64,000 nt of DNA, taken from contig NZ_CP149798.1 of the NCBI RefSeq assembly GCF_037940415.1, positions 7,039,001-7,103,000 on the forward strand, given 5' to 3'. Under the pieces are notes generated by a model, which worked only from the letters and a program-made list of their open reading frames with translations, was not told where the DNA came from and searched no databases. The DNA is from Streptomyces sp. f51. Lineage in GTDB: Bacteria; Actinomycetota; Actinomycetes; Streptomycetales; Streptomycetaceae. Position 1 is the stretch's first letter; each line of letters begins with the position of its first letter. Shown piece after piece: positions 35,687-46,463 of this stretch. The position numbers and the translations under genes are program-made.

Positions 35687-36286
35687 ATGACCCGAGCACT
35701 GATCGTCATCGACGTCCAGGAATCCTTTCGCGCCCACCCCCTGTGGGAGACCATCTCCGACCCGAAGATCGCCCACCAGGTGGACCGGCTCGTCGGGCTC
35801 GCCCGGCGGGCCGGGGACACGGTGGTGTGGGTCCTGCACTCCGAGCCCGGCAGCGACGGCGTCTTCGACCCCGCCCTCGGCCACGTCCGGCTCATGGACG
35901 AGCTCACGCGCCAGGACGGGGAACCGCTGATCCACAAGACCTCGCACAACGCCTTCACGACCACCAACCTCCAGCAGCTCCTCACCGAGCGCGGTGTCCG
36001 CGAACTCACCATCTGCGGGATCCGCACCGAGCAGTGCGTCGAGACCACCACCCGCCTCGCGAGCGACCTCGGCTACCAGGTCACCTTCGTCACCGACGCC
36101 ACCGCAACCAACCCCATCCCGCACCGCGACGCCCCCGAGGGACGGAGCGTGGCGGAACTGCTGGCCGACCCCCGCACCCTGAGCGCCGAAGACATCATCA
36201 GGCGCACCGAGTACGCCCTGGCCGGACGCTTCGCCACCATCGCCACGGTCGCAGAGCTGGAGACCTCAGCCGCCTCTCGGGCATGA
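35687..36286 (+). CDS. Isochorismatase-family hydrolase
   Basis: A 199-residue cysteine hydrolase of the isochorismatase superfamily. The catalytic triad is visible: Asp9 (IVIDVQESF), Lys84 (LIHKTSHNAF) and Cys117 (RTEQCVETT). ATG 35687 directly follows a G-rich stretch and fits the family N-terminus; the upstream start is not supported. Members act on isochorismate, nicotinamide, N-carbamoyl compounds and others; no motif identifies the substrate. No siderophore or nicotinamide gene is nearby. A GlxA-type regulator starts 10 bases later and is probably co-transcribed. Confidence 0.92.
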   Translation: MTRALIVIDVQESFRAHPLWETISDPKIAHQVDRLVGLARRAGDTVVWVLHSEPGSDGVFDPALGHVRLMDELTRQDGEPLIHKTSHNAFTTTNLQQLLTERGVRELTICGIRTEQCVETTTRLASDLGYQVTFVTDATATNPIPHRDAPEGRSVAELLADPRTLSAEDIIRRTEYALAGRFATIATVAELETSAASRA

Positions 36287-36296
36287 TGACCGGATC

Positions 36297-37208
36297 GTGA
36301 GCCACATCGTCTTCCTCCTGGTGCCCGGAGTCCATCTGCTGGACCTGGCAGGACCCGCGCAGGTCTTCTCCACGGCCACAGACTTCGGGCACCCCTACAC
36401 CCTCGACTACGTCGCCGAGCGGCCCCGGATCACGACCGCCCAGGGACTGCCCCTGCTGGCCGGGACCGACTGGCCCGACCTCGGCCCCGAGGACCTGATC
36501 GTCGTACCCGGCTGGCGCGCGCCCACCCTCGCCGACGGGCCTCCCGTCGGCGAGGAGAGCCTGCGGGTCCTCCGCGAGCACCACGCCCGCGGCGGCACCG
36601 TCGCCAGCGTCTGCGCGGGAGCCGACGCGCTCGGCCGGGCCGGGCTGCTCGACGGCCGCCGGTGCACCACCCACCACGACGTCCAGGACGAACTCGCCCG
36701 CCGCCATCCGAAGGCGACCGTGATCCGCGACGTCCTGTACACCGAGGACGACCGGGTGGTCACCTCGGCGGGCATCGCCAGCGGGATCGATCTGGCCCTG
36801 CACCTGATCGCCACCCGGCACGGCCCGGCGGTGGCCGCGCAGGTCGCCCGGGACATGGTGGTCTACGCACGGCGCAACGGCCACGAACCCCAGGCCAGCG
36901 CGATGCTCCGGCACCGGTCCCACCTGGACGACACCGTGCACCGCGCCCAGGACCTGCTCGACGCCCGCTTCGACCGCCCGCTGCCCCTGCCGGAACTGGC
37001 CACGGCCGTGGGCGTGAGCGAACGCACCCTCACCCGCCTCTTCGCCCGCGCCACCGGCGGCCTCACACCGCTGCGCTACCAGCAGTCCCTGCGTCTGGAG
37101 CGGGCCGAGCACCTCATCAGCCACGGTGTCACCGTCGACGCCGCCGCCCGCGCGGTGGGCTTCGAGGACGCCCGTATGCTGCGCCGCCTGCGAGCGCGCG
37201 CCGCCTGA
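36297..37208 (+). CDS. GlxA-family AraC-type regulator
   Basis: A 303-residue GlxA-type regulator starting at GTG 36297. Residues 1-170 form a DJ-1/PfpI-like domain with a nucleophile-elbow-like Cys in SVCAGADALG. Residues about 205-303 form an AraC HTH: LPELATAVGVSERTLTRLFA and the second HTH to GFEDARMLRRLRA. Such regulators often control a small catabolic enzyme next to them, here the isochorismatase 10 bases upstream. The stop is two bases from the convergent NhaA gene. Confidence 0.9.
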   Translation: MSHIVFLLVPGVHLLDLAGPAQVFSTATDFGHPYTLDYVAERPRITTAQGLPLLAGTDWPDLGPEDLIVVPGWRAPTLADGPPVGEESLRVLREHHARGGTVASVCAGADALGRAGLLDGRRCTTHHDVQDELARRHPKATVIRDVLYTEDDRVVTSAGIASGIDLALHLIATRHGPAVAAQVARDMVVYARRNGHEPQASAMLRHRSHLDDTVHRAQDLLDARFDRPLPLPELATAVGVSERTLTRLFARATGGLTPLRYQQSLRLERAEHLISHGVTVDAAARAVGFEDARMLRRLRARAA

Positions 37209-37210
37209 AC

Positions 37211-39112
37211 TCAGGGCTCCTGTCCCGCCCCCGTGAGCGTCGACCGCTGGCGCGCGGCCCGCACGGCCGCGGTCAGGGAGGCGATGTCGTAGGCGCCGTA
37301 GTGACGGCGGCCGTCGACGAAGAACGTCGGCGTGCCCGACACACCGCTGAGGTCGGCCGACTCGACGTCCATCGCGATCCGGGCCGCTGCCGCCCCGCCC
37401 CGCAGATCCTCGCGGAAACGGCCGCTGTCAAGGCCCAGCGCGGCCGCGTACCGGAACAGGTCCTTGGGCCCAAGATCGCCCTGGTGCCCCATGAGCAGGT
37501 CGTGCATCTCCCAGTAACGGTCCTGCCGTGCCGCGGCCTCGGCGGCCTGCGCGGCGAGCTGGGCGTTGGGGTGCACATCGGTGAGCGGCAGATGGCGCCA
37601 CACATAGCGGACGTCACCGAAGTCGGCGAGCAGTTCACGGACCACGGACTCGGCCAGACCGCAGTACGGACACTCGAAGTCCCCGTACTCGACGAGGGTC
37701 ACCGGGGCGTCCAGCGGCCCGCGCACATGGTCGCGTTCCACGTCGACGGGTTCGCTCAGATCGACGATCGCCCGGGCGGTGCCGAGGAGCGCCAGCGCCC
37801 GGGAGCGCCCGGAGAGGGCACCGAGCACCAGGGTGACGACCCAGGTGAGCAGGAACGAGCCCGCGACCGCCGTCAGAATGCCGATCTTCGCCTGCGCCAG
37901 CCGGTCACCGTCGAAGGCCAGCGACGCGATCAGCAGAGCCACCGTGAAGCCCACTCCGGCCAGCGTGCCACCCGCGGTGATGGCGCCCCAGCCCACCGGC
38001 GGGTGCAGCCGTCCCCGGCCGGCGCGCGTGGTCAGCCAGGTGCCGCCGATGACGCCGACGGGCTTGCCGAGCAGATAGCCGAAGAGGATGCCGAGGGTGA
38101 CGGGGGAGGTGAAGGCGTGCGCCAGCTGACCCGCGCTCAGGGTGATCCCGGCGTTGGCCAGCGCGAACAGCGGCACGATCACGTAACTGGTCCAGGGATG
38201 GAACATCTGCTGGAGCCGCTCGTTCGGGGAGAGCGTCGAGGCCAGACCACGCCGTACCGTGCGCTCCAGCTCCGGCGTCGGCTGCTCGCGAAAACGCCGG
38301 AAGAGCCGGCTGGCGTGCTCCAGATCGCCGCGGTCGGCCGCGTACGCGTAGGTCAGCATGCCCATCGCCAGGCCCGTCACCACGGGGTCGACACCCGACT
38401 TCAGGAGCGCCACCCAGATCGCCACGCCAAGCACGCCGTACAAGGATGGAAAGCGCGCGCCGATCGTGCGCCGCAGCACCAGGACGACCACGAACAGACC
38501 GAGCGCCGTCAGCAGGGCGGGCAGCGCGATGGTGTCGCTGTAGGCGAAGACGACGACGGCCAGGGCCAGGAAGTCGTCGACGACGGCGATGGTGAGCATG
38601 AAGACCCGCAGGCTGCCGGGCAACCGGGATCCGAAGACGGCCAGCATGCCCAGGGCGAAGGCGGTGTCCGTCGACATGGCGGCACCCCAGCCGTGCGCCG
38701 CCGAGCCGTGCCCCGCGGTGATGGCCAGGTACACGACGACGGGGACGACCATGCCGCAGAGCCCCGCCAGCAGCGGCAGAGTGACCCGGCGCCGCTCCCG
38801 CAGCTCGCCCAGGTCGAACTCGCGCCGCGCCTCAAGACCGACGACGAAGAAGAACAGCGTCATCAGTCCGCTGTTCACCCACGCGCGCAGGTCCATCGAC
38901 ACCCCGCCCGACCCGACACGGACCGACAGCTCGGTGCTCCACACCTTCTCGTACGTGCCGGGACCGATGTTGGCCCAGGCCAGCGCCAGCAGCGCGGCGG
39001 CCAGCAGCACGGCGGCGCTGCCCGTCTCCGTCCGCAGGAACGCGTGCAACGGGCTGCGGGCACGGTTGCCGCACTGGGTCCTGCCGGACAGGGGCGAGGC
39101 GTCGGAAGGCAT
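37211..39112 (-). CDS. NhaA Na+/H+ antiporter fused to a thioredoxin-fold (DsbA-like) domain
   Basis: A 633-residue fusion. ATG 39112 is preceded by GGAGAG. Residues about 20-430 are NhaA with about 11-12 helices; the functional AspAsp is at 179-180 (AVVDDFLALAV), and FVVGLEARREF and HPWTSYVIVPLFALANAG are typical. Residues about 450-630 are a DsbA/thioredoxin-fold domain with an ECPYC redox motif at Cys481/Cys484 and a cis-Pro segment VSGTPTFFVDG. The Trx domain follows directly after the last helix, so its side depends on helix number. This fusion is known in actinobacteria but its purpose is unclear. Divergent from the UvrA-like gene. Confidence 0.93.
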   Translation of the reverse strand: MPSDASPLSGRTQCGNRARSPLHAFLRTETGSAAVLLAAALLALAWANIGPGTYEKVWSTELSVRVGSGGVSMDLRAWVNSGLMTLFFFVVGLEARREFDLGELRERRRVTLPLLAGLCGMVVPVVVYLAITAGHGSAAHGWGAAMSTDTAFALGMLAVFGSRLPGSLRVFMLTIAVVDDFLALAVVVFAYSDTIALPALLTALGLFVVVLVLRRTIGARFPSLYGVLGVAIWVALLKSGVDPVVTGLAMGMLTYAYAADRGDLEHASRLFRRFREQPTPELERTVRRGLASTLSPNERLQQMFHPWTSYVIVPLFALANAGITLSAGQLAHAFTSPVTLGILFGYLLGKPVGVIGGTWLTTRAGRGRLHPPVGWGAITAGGTLAGVGFTVALLIASLAFDGDRLAQAKIGILTAVAGSFLLTWVVTLVLGALSGRSRALALLGTARAIVDLSEPVDVERDHVRGPLDAPVTLVEYGDFECPYCGLAESVVRELLADFGDVRYVWRHLPLTDVHPNAQLAAQAAEAAARQDRYWEMHDLLMGHQGDLGPKDLFRYAAALGLDSGRFREDLRGGAAAARIAMDVESADLSGVSGTPTFFVDGRRHYGAYDIASLTAAVRAARQRSTLTGAGQEP

Positions 39113-39350
39113 GGTCACTCTCCGATTCTCGCCCCGGATCCGGCACTTCCCCACGCGACCGCGGTCGGCTGTCCGCGGCCGGGCGGCTGACGGGCACCCG
39201 GACCGGTCAGGATGGGAGAAGCGCCGACGGCCCTGTCTCGCCTAGCGTGGCGCAAGGTGCCCCCGGCGCGCCGGGCGAAGCTGGTTGGATCGGGGCAGGC
39301 GATGCCGGCGGGGCCCGCGAAGGCGGCCCCGCCCGACAGATGGAGAGACG

Positions 39351-41738
<2,388 letters not shown>

Positions 41739-41754
41739 CGGGACCGCGTGACGC

Positions 41755-41788
41755 GGGGCGGGTTCCGGCAGCGACCGGAACCCGCCCC
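41755..41788 (+). terminator. Hairpin terminator after the UvrA-like gene
   Basis: Perfect 14-bp arms GGGGCGGGTTCCGG (41755-41768) and CCGGAACCCGCCCC (41775-41788) around CAGCGA, 17 bases after the stop. Confidence 0.85.
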
Positions 41789-41971
41789 TGCGACCCCGGG
41801 CACGGACACCGAAGGCCCGGCCGACGTGCGCGGACCCGGGTGCTCCTGCCCCCGGCGGCTCCGCGCGCGCCCCGTCCGAATCGCACCTACGGTTGACGCA
41901 CACAGTGGCGTCCGCGGACAGCGCCTTCCTCGGCCCTCGGCGCCCGTCATCGCATCAGGAGGCCGGCCATC

Positions 41972-42298
41972 ATGACCACAGCATCCGACACCCCTGTTCT
42001 CGACACCATCGCCGCCATGACCGTCGACTCAGTCGAGCGCTGCGAACTGCCCCCTGACCAGCTTCTCCTCACGCGCATCGCCGCGCTCGCGGCCTCCGAC
42101 GCGCCCCCCATCTCCTACCTCGCGCACATCGACCCCGCCATCAAGGCCGATCTGACCATGGCTCAGGTCCAGGACGTCCTGGTGGCCATCGCCCCCATCG
42201 TCGGCACGGCCCGTGTCATGACGGCGGCCGGCAACATCGCCACGGCCTTCGGCATCGCGATCGCGGTGGCCGAGCAGGAGCTGGAGGCCGAGGGCTAG
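41972..42298 (+). CDS. Carboxymuconolactone-decarboxylase-like small protein
   Basis: A 108-residue all-helical protein with GGAGG nine bases before ATG 41972. Segments such as LLLTRIAALAASDAPPISYL and VQDVLVAIAPIVGTARVMTAAGNI match the CMD/AhpD fold. The CxxC redox motif of AhpD is absent, so peroxidase activity is unlikely; the single Cys is in the leader part (ERCELPP). The function is unknown. Not clearly in an operon. Confidence 0.8.
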   Translation: MTTASDTPVLDTIAAMTVDSVERCELPPDQLLLTRIAALAASDAPPISYLAHIDPAIKADLTMAQVQDVLVAIAPIVGTARVMTAAGNIATAFGIAIAVAEQELEAEG

Positions 42299-42377
42299 GC
42301 CCACTCGTCGCCGGGCAGGCGGGGATGTGACGGCCGGACCTGCGCCTCACCCGCCGAGAGCCCCGACCGGCCTTCGA

Positions 42378-43037
42378 TCATTTCTCGAACGGGAGCCCGT
42401 CGCCCCGCGCGCCGGGCTCCACCGCGCCCTGCTGCTGTCTGCCCTGCTGGACCGCCGACACGAGGAGCCGGGCGGCCACACCGATCAGCAGGACGTTCAC
42501 CGCCATCTGCCCCGTGACCAGCGCCCGGGCCGTCTCGCTGCGCGCGGTGATGTCCCCGAATCCGACCGTGCTGAAGACCGTCACGGTGAAGTACAGGGCG
42601 TCGGTGCGTGTCAGTGTCTCGCTGAAGCTGCCCGGCGCACTGCGCTCCATCACGTAGTACACCGTCGCGAACAGGAGCATGTAGAGCGGCGCGCTCGTCG
42701 CCAGCGCCTCCATGGCGCGCAGTTCGGGCCGCGCCGCCCGGGTGATCTCCCTGATCTGCCAGGCCAGCAGCAGGGCCACCGCCGCGATGCCGCCGACGAG
42801 GGCGACGACGGTGGTCGGGGTGAATGCCTTGTCGAGCGGGAGCAGGTAATAGAGGGTCACGAGGACGGCCGAGGTCAGCAGCGATCGCAGGGTCGAGCGG
42901 ATCGCCTCGCGATGGTTCCTCCAGAAACTCCTGCCCACCGTTCCGCCCCGCCGCCTTCTGCCACCACCCGAGCGACCGTGCCGGCTCGTGGCTCCAGCCT
43001 TGCCGCTAACGGGAGCCTCGGGCCGCAGGCGCACCAC
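42378..43037 (-). CDS. Potassium channel-like ion channel protein
   Basis: A 219-residue membrane protein with four hydrophobic segments (about 51-69, 74-94, 115-131, 176-193) and a pore loop with the selectivity filter TVGFGD (157-162), of the ion-channel superfamily (voltage-insensitive K+ channel). It has a basic N-terminus (GRSGGGRRRRGG) and a Gln/Gly-rich tail with no RCK domain. The start at GTG 43037 has a weak ribosome site; GTG 42938 is an alternative that drops 33 polar residues. The lack of a cytoplasmic gating domain suggests a leak-type channel. Confidence 0.85.
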   Translation of the reverse strand: MVRLRPEAPVSGKAGATSRHGRSGGGRRRRGGTVGRSFWRNHREAIRSTLRSLLTSAVLVTLYYLLPLDKAFTPTTVVALVGGIAAVALLLAWQIREITRAARPELRAMEALATSAPLYMLLFATVYYVMERSAPGSFSETLTRTDALYFTVTVFSTVGFGDITARSETARALVTGQMAVNVLLIGVAARLLVSAVQQGRQQQGAVEPGARGDGLPFEK

Positions 43038-43076
43038 GTGGTCACCGGGATGGCGGTGTCATGGCCCGGGACGAGG

Positions 43077-43120
43077 ACGGCGGCGCATCGCCCACGGGTG
43101 TGTGGGCGATGCGCCGCCGT
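43077..43120 (-). terminator. Very strong hairpin terminator after the zinc-ribbon protein
   Basis: Two 19-base arms (43077-43095 and 43102-43120) pair perfectly around GGGTGT, 19 bases past the zinc-ribbon gene's stop (43139). The same hairpin lies just upstream of the channel gene and so isolates it. Confidence 0.88.
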
Positions 43121-43138
43121 CCGACCGGGGTCGGTTCC

Positions 43139-46078
43139 CTAGATGCTGCCGGGGTCCCTCTCCGTCAGGCCGTACTGCCGGGCGATGGGATTCCACAGGG
43201 CCGCGAAGTCGCGCTTGGCCGCGGTCGCCTCGGCATCGTGGGTCGTGGGCAGGTCGCCGAGGTTGCGCGTTTCGCTGTGCCCGCATCCGATGATGCCGAA
43301 CTCGTTGATGTAGTCGACGGTTTGCGACACCCAGGACGCGTAGCCCCGGTCGGCCTTCGCCGACGCGGTCCAGGCCGTCGACAGGTCGCCCAGAGCCTCG
43401 GCCAGCTCGCCGTCGGCCTGCGGTGCCAGCAGGTCGACCCGCCGGGCGAGGTCGTCGCGCTTCACCGCCACTTCCAGCAGTTCCTCCCGCGCGTCCTCGA
43501 CGGGCTTCGCGCCGTGCGAGCAACTGCTGCCCGCGGTGATGGCGTTCCCCACGCGTCCGAGCTGAGGGGCGTTCTCCTCCAGCAGACCGTCCACCTGCCT
43601 GGCGATGTCCTTCGGCGACAACTGCGAGGCGGAGGGCGACACTTCGGAGCCGGACGGTGCGGAGGGATCGACCGGGGCCGGCGCCGACGACGAGGAAGGA
43701 GCGCCGGCCGCCGGGGGCACGGCGTCGCCGGTCGCGCGCGTCGTGTGCGCCGGGGAGGCCGACCGGTCGGAGGTCAGCCATATCCCGGCCGCCGTCAGGC
43801 CTCCGGCGAGGACCGCGCTCGTCACCAGGGTCACCGCGACGACACCCCAGCCGATTCTGCGCCGCCCGGGCTGCGGCGCGGGGGCGTGCGGGATCTGGGG
43901 CACCGGGGCGTGAACGGCCTGCTGCCCGGCGGCGGGGTACGCCATGCTGCCGGTCGGCAGGTGGGCGAAGGCGGCGGCAGGGGGTGCCTGCGCCGGGGGA
44001 GCCACGGGCCGGGGAGCGGCGTTCTCCACGGGGTGGTCCTGTGCCTCGGCGGGCGGTGCCGCGGGGGCGTCGACGGGCAGGTCGACCGTGGTGGGGGTCG
44101 GCTCGGCGGCCGCCTCTGCCGCCTCTGCCGCCTCTGCCGGGTGGGCGGGTTCGGCTTCGGGTCCGGCGGGCTCGTCCGTGGAGTCGGTCGCGTCCGTTGC
44201 GTCCGTCGCGTCGGTCGGTACGGCTCCTGGCTCGATCGGCTTCTCCGCCGGTGGGGCGGGCTCGTCCGTCGAGTCGGTCGGCTGGTCCGTCGGTGCGGCG
44301 GGCTCGTCCCCCGGTTGAGTCGGTTCGTCCGCCGGTTGGGTCGGCTCGGCGTCGGGTTCGGCGGGCTCGTCCACCGAATCGCTCGGTTCGGCCGGTTCGG
44401 CCGGTTCGGTCCGCTCGGTCGGGTCCTCGGCGGTGGCGGGCTGGGCCGGGGCTTGGGCCGGGGCGGATTCCGGCTGCGGGGGCACGGCCTCGCGCGCCAC
44501 TTCCTCCACGGCGCCGGCCGGAGCGGCGGCGACAGCGGCAGTGACGGCGACGGGAACGGGCACCGGCACGGACACCGGGGCGGGGACCGTGGTCACGGCG
44601 GCCGGAGCGTGTCCGGGCCGAGCGCTCAGGCGCTCACGAAGAGCCGAGAGCGCGGACACGTCCAGGCGCGTGATGCCGAGGCGGTCGGCCACCGCCGGTA
44701 CACCGAACGCGCCGAGCGCGGCCCATATCGCCGCCGCGAGCAGGACGGTGGGGATGCCGAGCCCGAGCGACAGCGTGCCGCCGTCCGCCGACGAGAGGTT
44801 CAGTTCACCGAACGCCGCGGCCAGGAACGACGAATCGTCGACCTCGGACGACAACTCGACCGAGACGCCCGCCATCAGGGCCAGCAGCAGGAACCCCGCC
44901 ACGAAGCACACCATGGCGCGCAGGGCGGCGGCGGGGCGCTCCGCCTCACGAAGGACACCCCCGCCCAGTACCACCGCGGCCACCACGGCGAGCAGCATGG
45001 ACAGCCAGACCCACCCGCTGAGGTCGTGGAGCGCGAACAGGGAAAGGGACGAGGACGAGGACGAGGAGTCCGTGAGGACGAGGGTGTCGGCGAAGTCCAC
45101 CGACGCTCCGGAGCCCAGGGCCAGAAGGGTCGCGGCGAGGTTCGGGGCGAGAAGCAGCGCGGGTACGAGTACGGAGAAGCCGTCCTCGGAGACCAGGAAC
45201 ACGACCGAGAAGAGGCCGCCCAGGGCGAGCGGCACGGCGAGCGCGATTGCCGCCCCGCGTGCGGCGCGGAGCCAGTGGCCCAGGACCGGCCGACGGGCGG
45301 TCCAGACCGCTCTCGCCGTCCGGCACAGGGTGGGAAGGAGCACCACGGATGCCAGCACGAAGGTCCACCAGGCCGCGCGCAGTGGGGAGTTGGTCACGGA
45401 CAGCGTGACGTCCGGAAGGTCGAGAAAGCGCATCAGGTAGGCCGCCGACGCGTCGGACGAGTCCGACGGCGGAAGGTCGACCGAGGTACCGGCGGCCCAG
45501 GCCAGCAGGAGGGATCCGAGTACGGCCGACAGCACACCGCGCACGCCGAGCAGCAGGGATTCCGCGGTGTCGAAGTGCCGTCCGGCGGCGGCCGCTCCCC
45601 GGAGGTACAGCCGGGCACCGAACCAGAGGGCCACCGCCCACAGGAGCGTCACTCCGAGCGGCATGAAGGAGAGTTCCAGTGACGCCAGCGGCGTCGAGCC
45701 CCGCTCCGACAGGTTCAGTCCCGGGTGGCCGCCGAGGGCGGACAGGACGACGGCGAGCGCGGTGGGGAAGGCGCTGCCGAAGGGGATGTCCTCCGTGGTC
45801 GACGCCAGGACCAGGGACAGCAGCAGAAGGAGGGCCGTCGGCAGGGCGGCTATGCGGGCGGGCCCGATCCAGTCGCCTTTCAGCAGGCGCGTCAGTGCCG
45901 CGCTCGCGGCTCCCGGAGCCTGCGCGGTGCCCGGCACGGCGGGCGGCGAGGAAGGAAGGGGCGGCGGCGTCGCCGGGGACGGAGCGGGTGCCGGAGCGGC
46001 CGTGGGCCGGCCGCACGAAGCGCAGTGGCGCGCTTCGTCGGTCACGGAGCCGCCGCAATGCGGGCAGAAGGCAGGCAT
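43139..46078 (-). CDS. Zinc-ribbon multi-pass membrane protein with Pro/Glu/Asp-rich repeats
   Basis: A 979-residue protein from ATG 46078 (GAGGAA upstream). A zinc ribbon lies at 4-24 (CPHCGGSV...CASCGRP). About nine membrane helices follow to about residue 490 (LPTALLLLLSLVLAS, FVLASVVLLPTLC, LSMLLAVVAAVVLGG and others). A long Pro/Ala/Glu/Asp-rich segment (about 530-740; TEPAEPAEP, DATDATDATDS) could span the wall or act as a spacer. One more helix at about 807-827 precedes a secreted C-terminal domain of about 140 residues (LSPKDIARQVDGLLEENAPQLG to the end). A poly-Ser stretch (DSSSSSSSLS) lies between helices. Function unknown; the ribbon-plus-membrane design suggests stress sensing. 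Confidence 0.72.
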   Translation of the reverse strand: MPAFCPHCGGSVTDEARHCASCGRPTAAPAPAPSPATPPPLPSSPPAVPGTAQAPGAASAALTRLLKGDWIGPARIAALPTALLLLLSLVLASTTEDIPFGSAFPTALAVVLSALGGHPGLNLSERGSTPLASLELSFMPLGVTLLWAVALWFGARLYLRGAAAAGRHFDTAESLLLGVRGVLSAVLGSLLLAWAAGTSVDLPPSDSSDASAAYLMRFLDLPDVTLSVTNSPLRAAWWTFVLASVVLLPTLCRTARAVWTARRPVLGHWLRAARGAAIALAVPLALGGLFSVVFLVSEDGFSVLVPALLLAPNLAATLLALGSGASVDFADTLVLTDSSSSSSSLSLFALHDLSGWVWLSMLLAVVAAVVLGGGVLREAERPAAALRAMVCFVAGFLLLALMAGVSVELSSEVDDSSFLAAAFGELNLSSADGGTLSLGLGIPTVLLAAAIWAALGAFGVPAVADRLGITRLDVSALSALRERLSARPGHAPAAVTTVPAPVSVPVPVPVAVTAAVAAAPAGAVEEVAREAVPPQPESAPAQAPAQPATAEDPTERTEPAEPAEPSDSVDEPAEPDAEPTQPADEPTQPGDEPAAPTDQPTDSTDEPAPPAEKPIEPGAVPTDATDATDATDSTDEPAGPEAEPAHPAEAAEAAEAAAEPTPTTVDLPVDAPAAPPAEAQDHPVENAAPRPVAPPAQAPPAAAFAHLPTGSMAYPAAGQQAVHAPVPQIPHAPAPQPGRRRIGWGVVAVTLVTSAVLAGGLTAAGIWLTSDRSASPAHTTRATGDAVPPAAGAPSSSSAPAPVDPSAPSGSEVSPSASQLSPKDIARQVDGLLEENAPQLGRVGNAITAGSSCSHGAKPVEDAREELLEVAVKRDDLARRVDLLAPQADGELAEALGDLSTAWTASAKADRGYASWVSQTVDYINEFGIIGCGHSETRNLGDLPTTHDAEATAAKRDFAALWNPIARQYGLTERDPGSI

Positions 46079-46204
46079 CGATTCCTCGGTGGAAACAGGC
46101 GAGCAGATGTGAAGGTGGGTGTCGCGTGGGGAGCGGGCGGTGCTCACCGTTTCGCGGGGGAAGGACGGGGCTTCAAGGGCTCTCTCAAGTCACCTGCATG
46201 TGAA

Positions 46205-46256
46205 GATCATGTGATCAAGGTGTGATCATGAATATCAGGGCGAGACATCATGATCA
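46205..46256. promoter_or_regulatory. TGATCA-rich operator candidate
   Basis: GATCATGTGATC (46205-46216) is an inverted repeat with arms GATCA/TGATC around TG. TGATCA occurs at 46212-46217, 46223-46228 and 46251-46256, the first two 11 bp apart (one turn). A palindromic AT-rich word three times in 45 bp is very unlikely by chance at this GC content. It lies 127-178 bases upstream of the zinc-ribbon gene start (46078). Confidence 0.55.
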
Positions 46257-46310
46257 AGAGGCGAGGGGCGACTGGTTGTAGGTCGCATGAGTCGCCTGAG
46301 GCATCTTTGT

Positions 46311-46382
46311 GGAGAGCTGGGGAGCTGGGGAGCTGGGGAGCTGAGGGGTGAGGGGCTGAGGGGCTGGGGAGCTGAGGGGCCG
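46311..46382. repeat. G-rich tandem repeat (GGGGAGCT units)
   Basis: Units of 8-10 bases, GGGGAGCT and variants GGGGCTGA and GGGGTGA, repeat about eight times with runs of four Gs. The G-runs are regularly spaced, so a G-quadruplex could form on this strand. It lies downstream of the NTF2-like gene. Confidence 0.7.
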
Positions 46383-46463
46383 GGAGGCTTGGAACTGGGG
46401 CCGGGGCCGGTCGGAGCGCCCCGTGCCGCCCGGTTCCCGCCGCTCGGCCCCTCGTCCTCACTC

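Larger units (their letters stand above)
46079..46463. other. Intergenic region with TGATCA cluster and G-rich repeats
   Basis: 385 bp between two genes on the minus strand. It holds three TGATCA words at 46212, 46223 and 46251 and a G-rich tandem repeat at 46311-46382. The first lies upstream of the zinc-ribbon gene, the second downstream of the NTF2-like gene. Confidence 0.6.

Noticed and set aside
43605..44544. Open frames antisense to the zinc-ribbon protein, with long Ala/Gly runs
   Set aside because: They are the reverse of the Pro/Glu/Asp repeat region and have no start signals.
46205..46256. A replication origin or methylation cluster, considered because of GATC words
   Set aside because: No DnaA boxes or dnaA/dnaN genes nearby; only three sites.
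46311..46382. A CRISPR array, considered because of the regular repeat
   Set aside because: Units are 8-10 bases with no spacers and no cas genes nearby; it is a simple G-rich tandem repeat.
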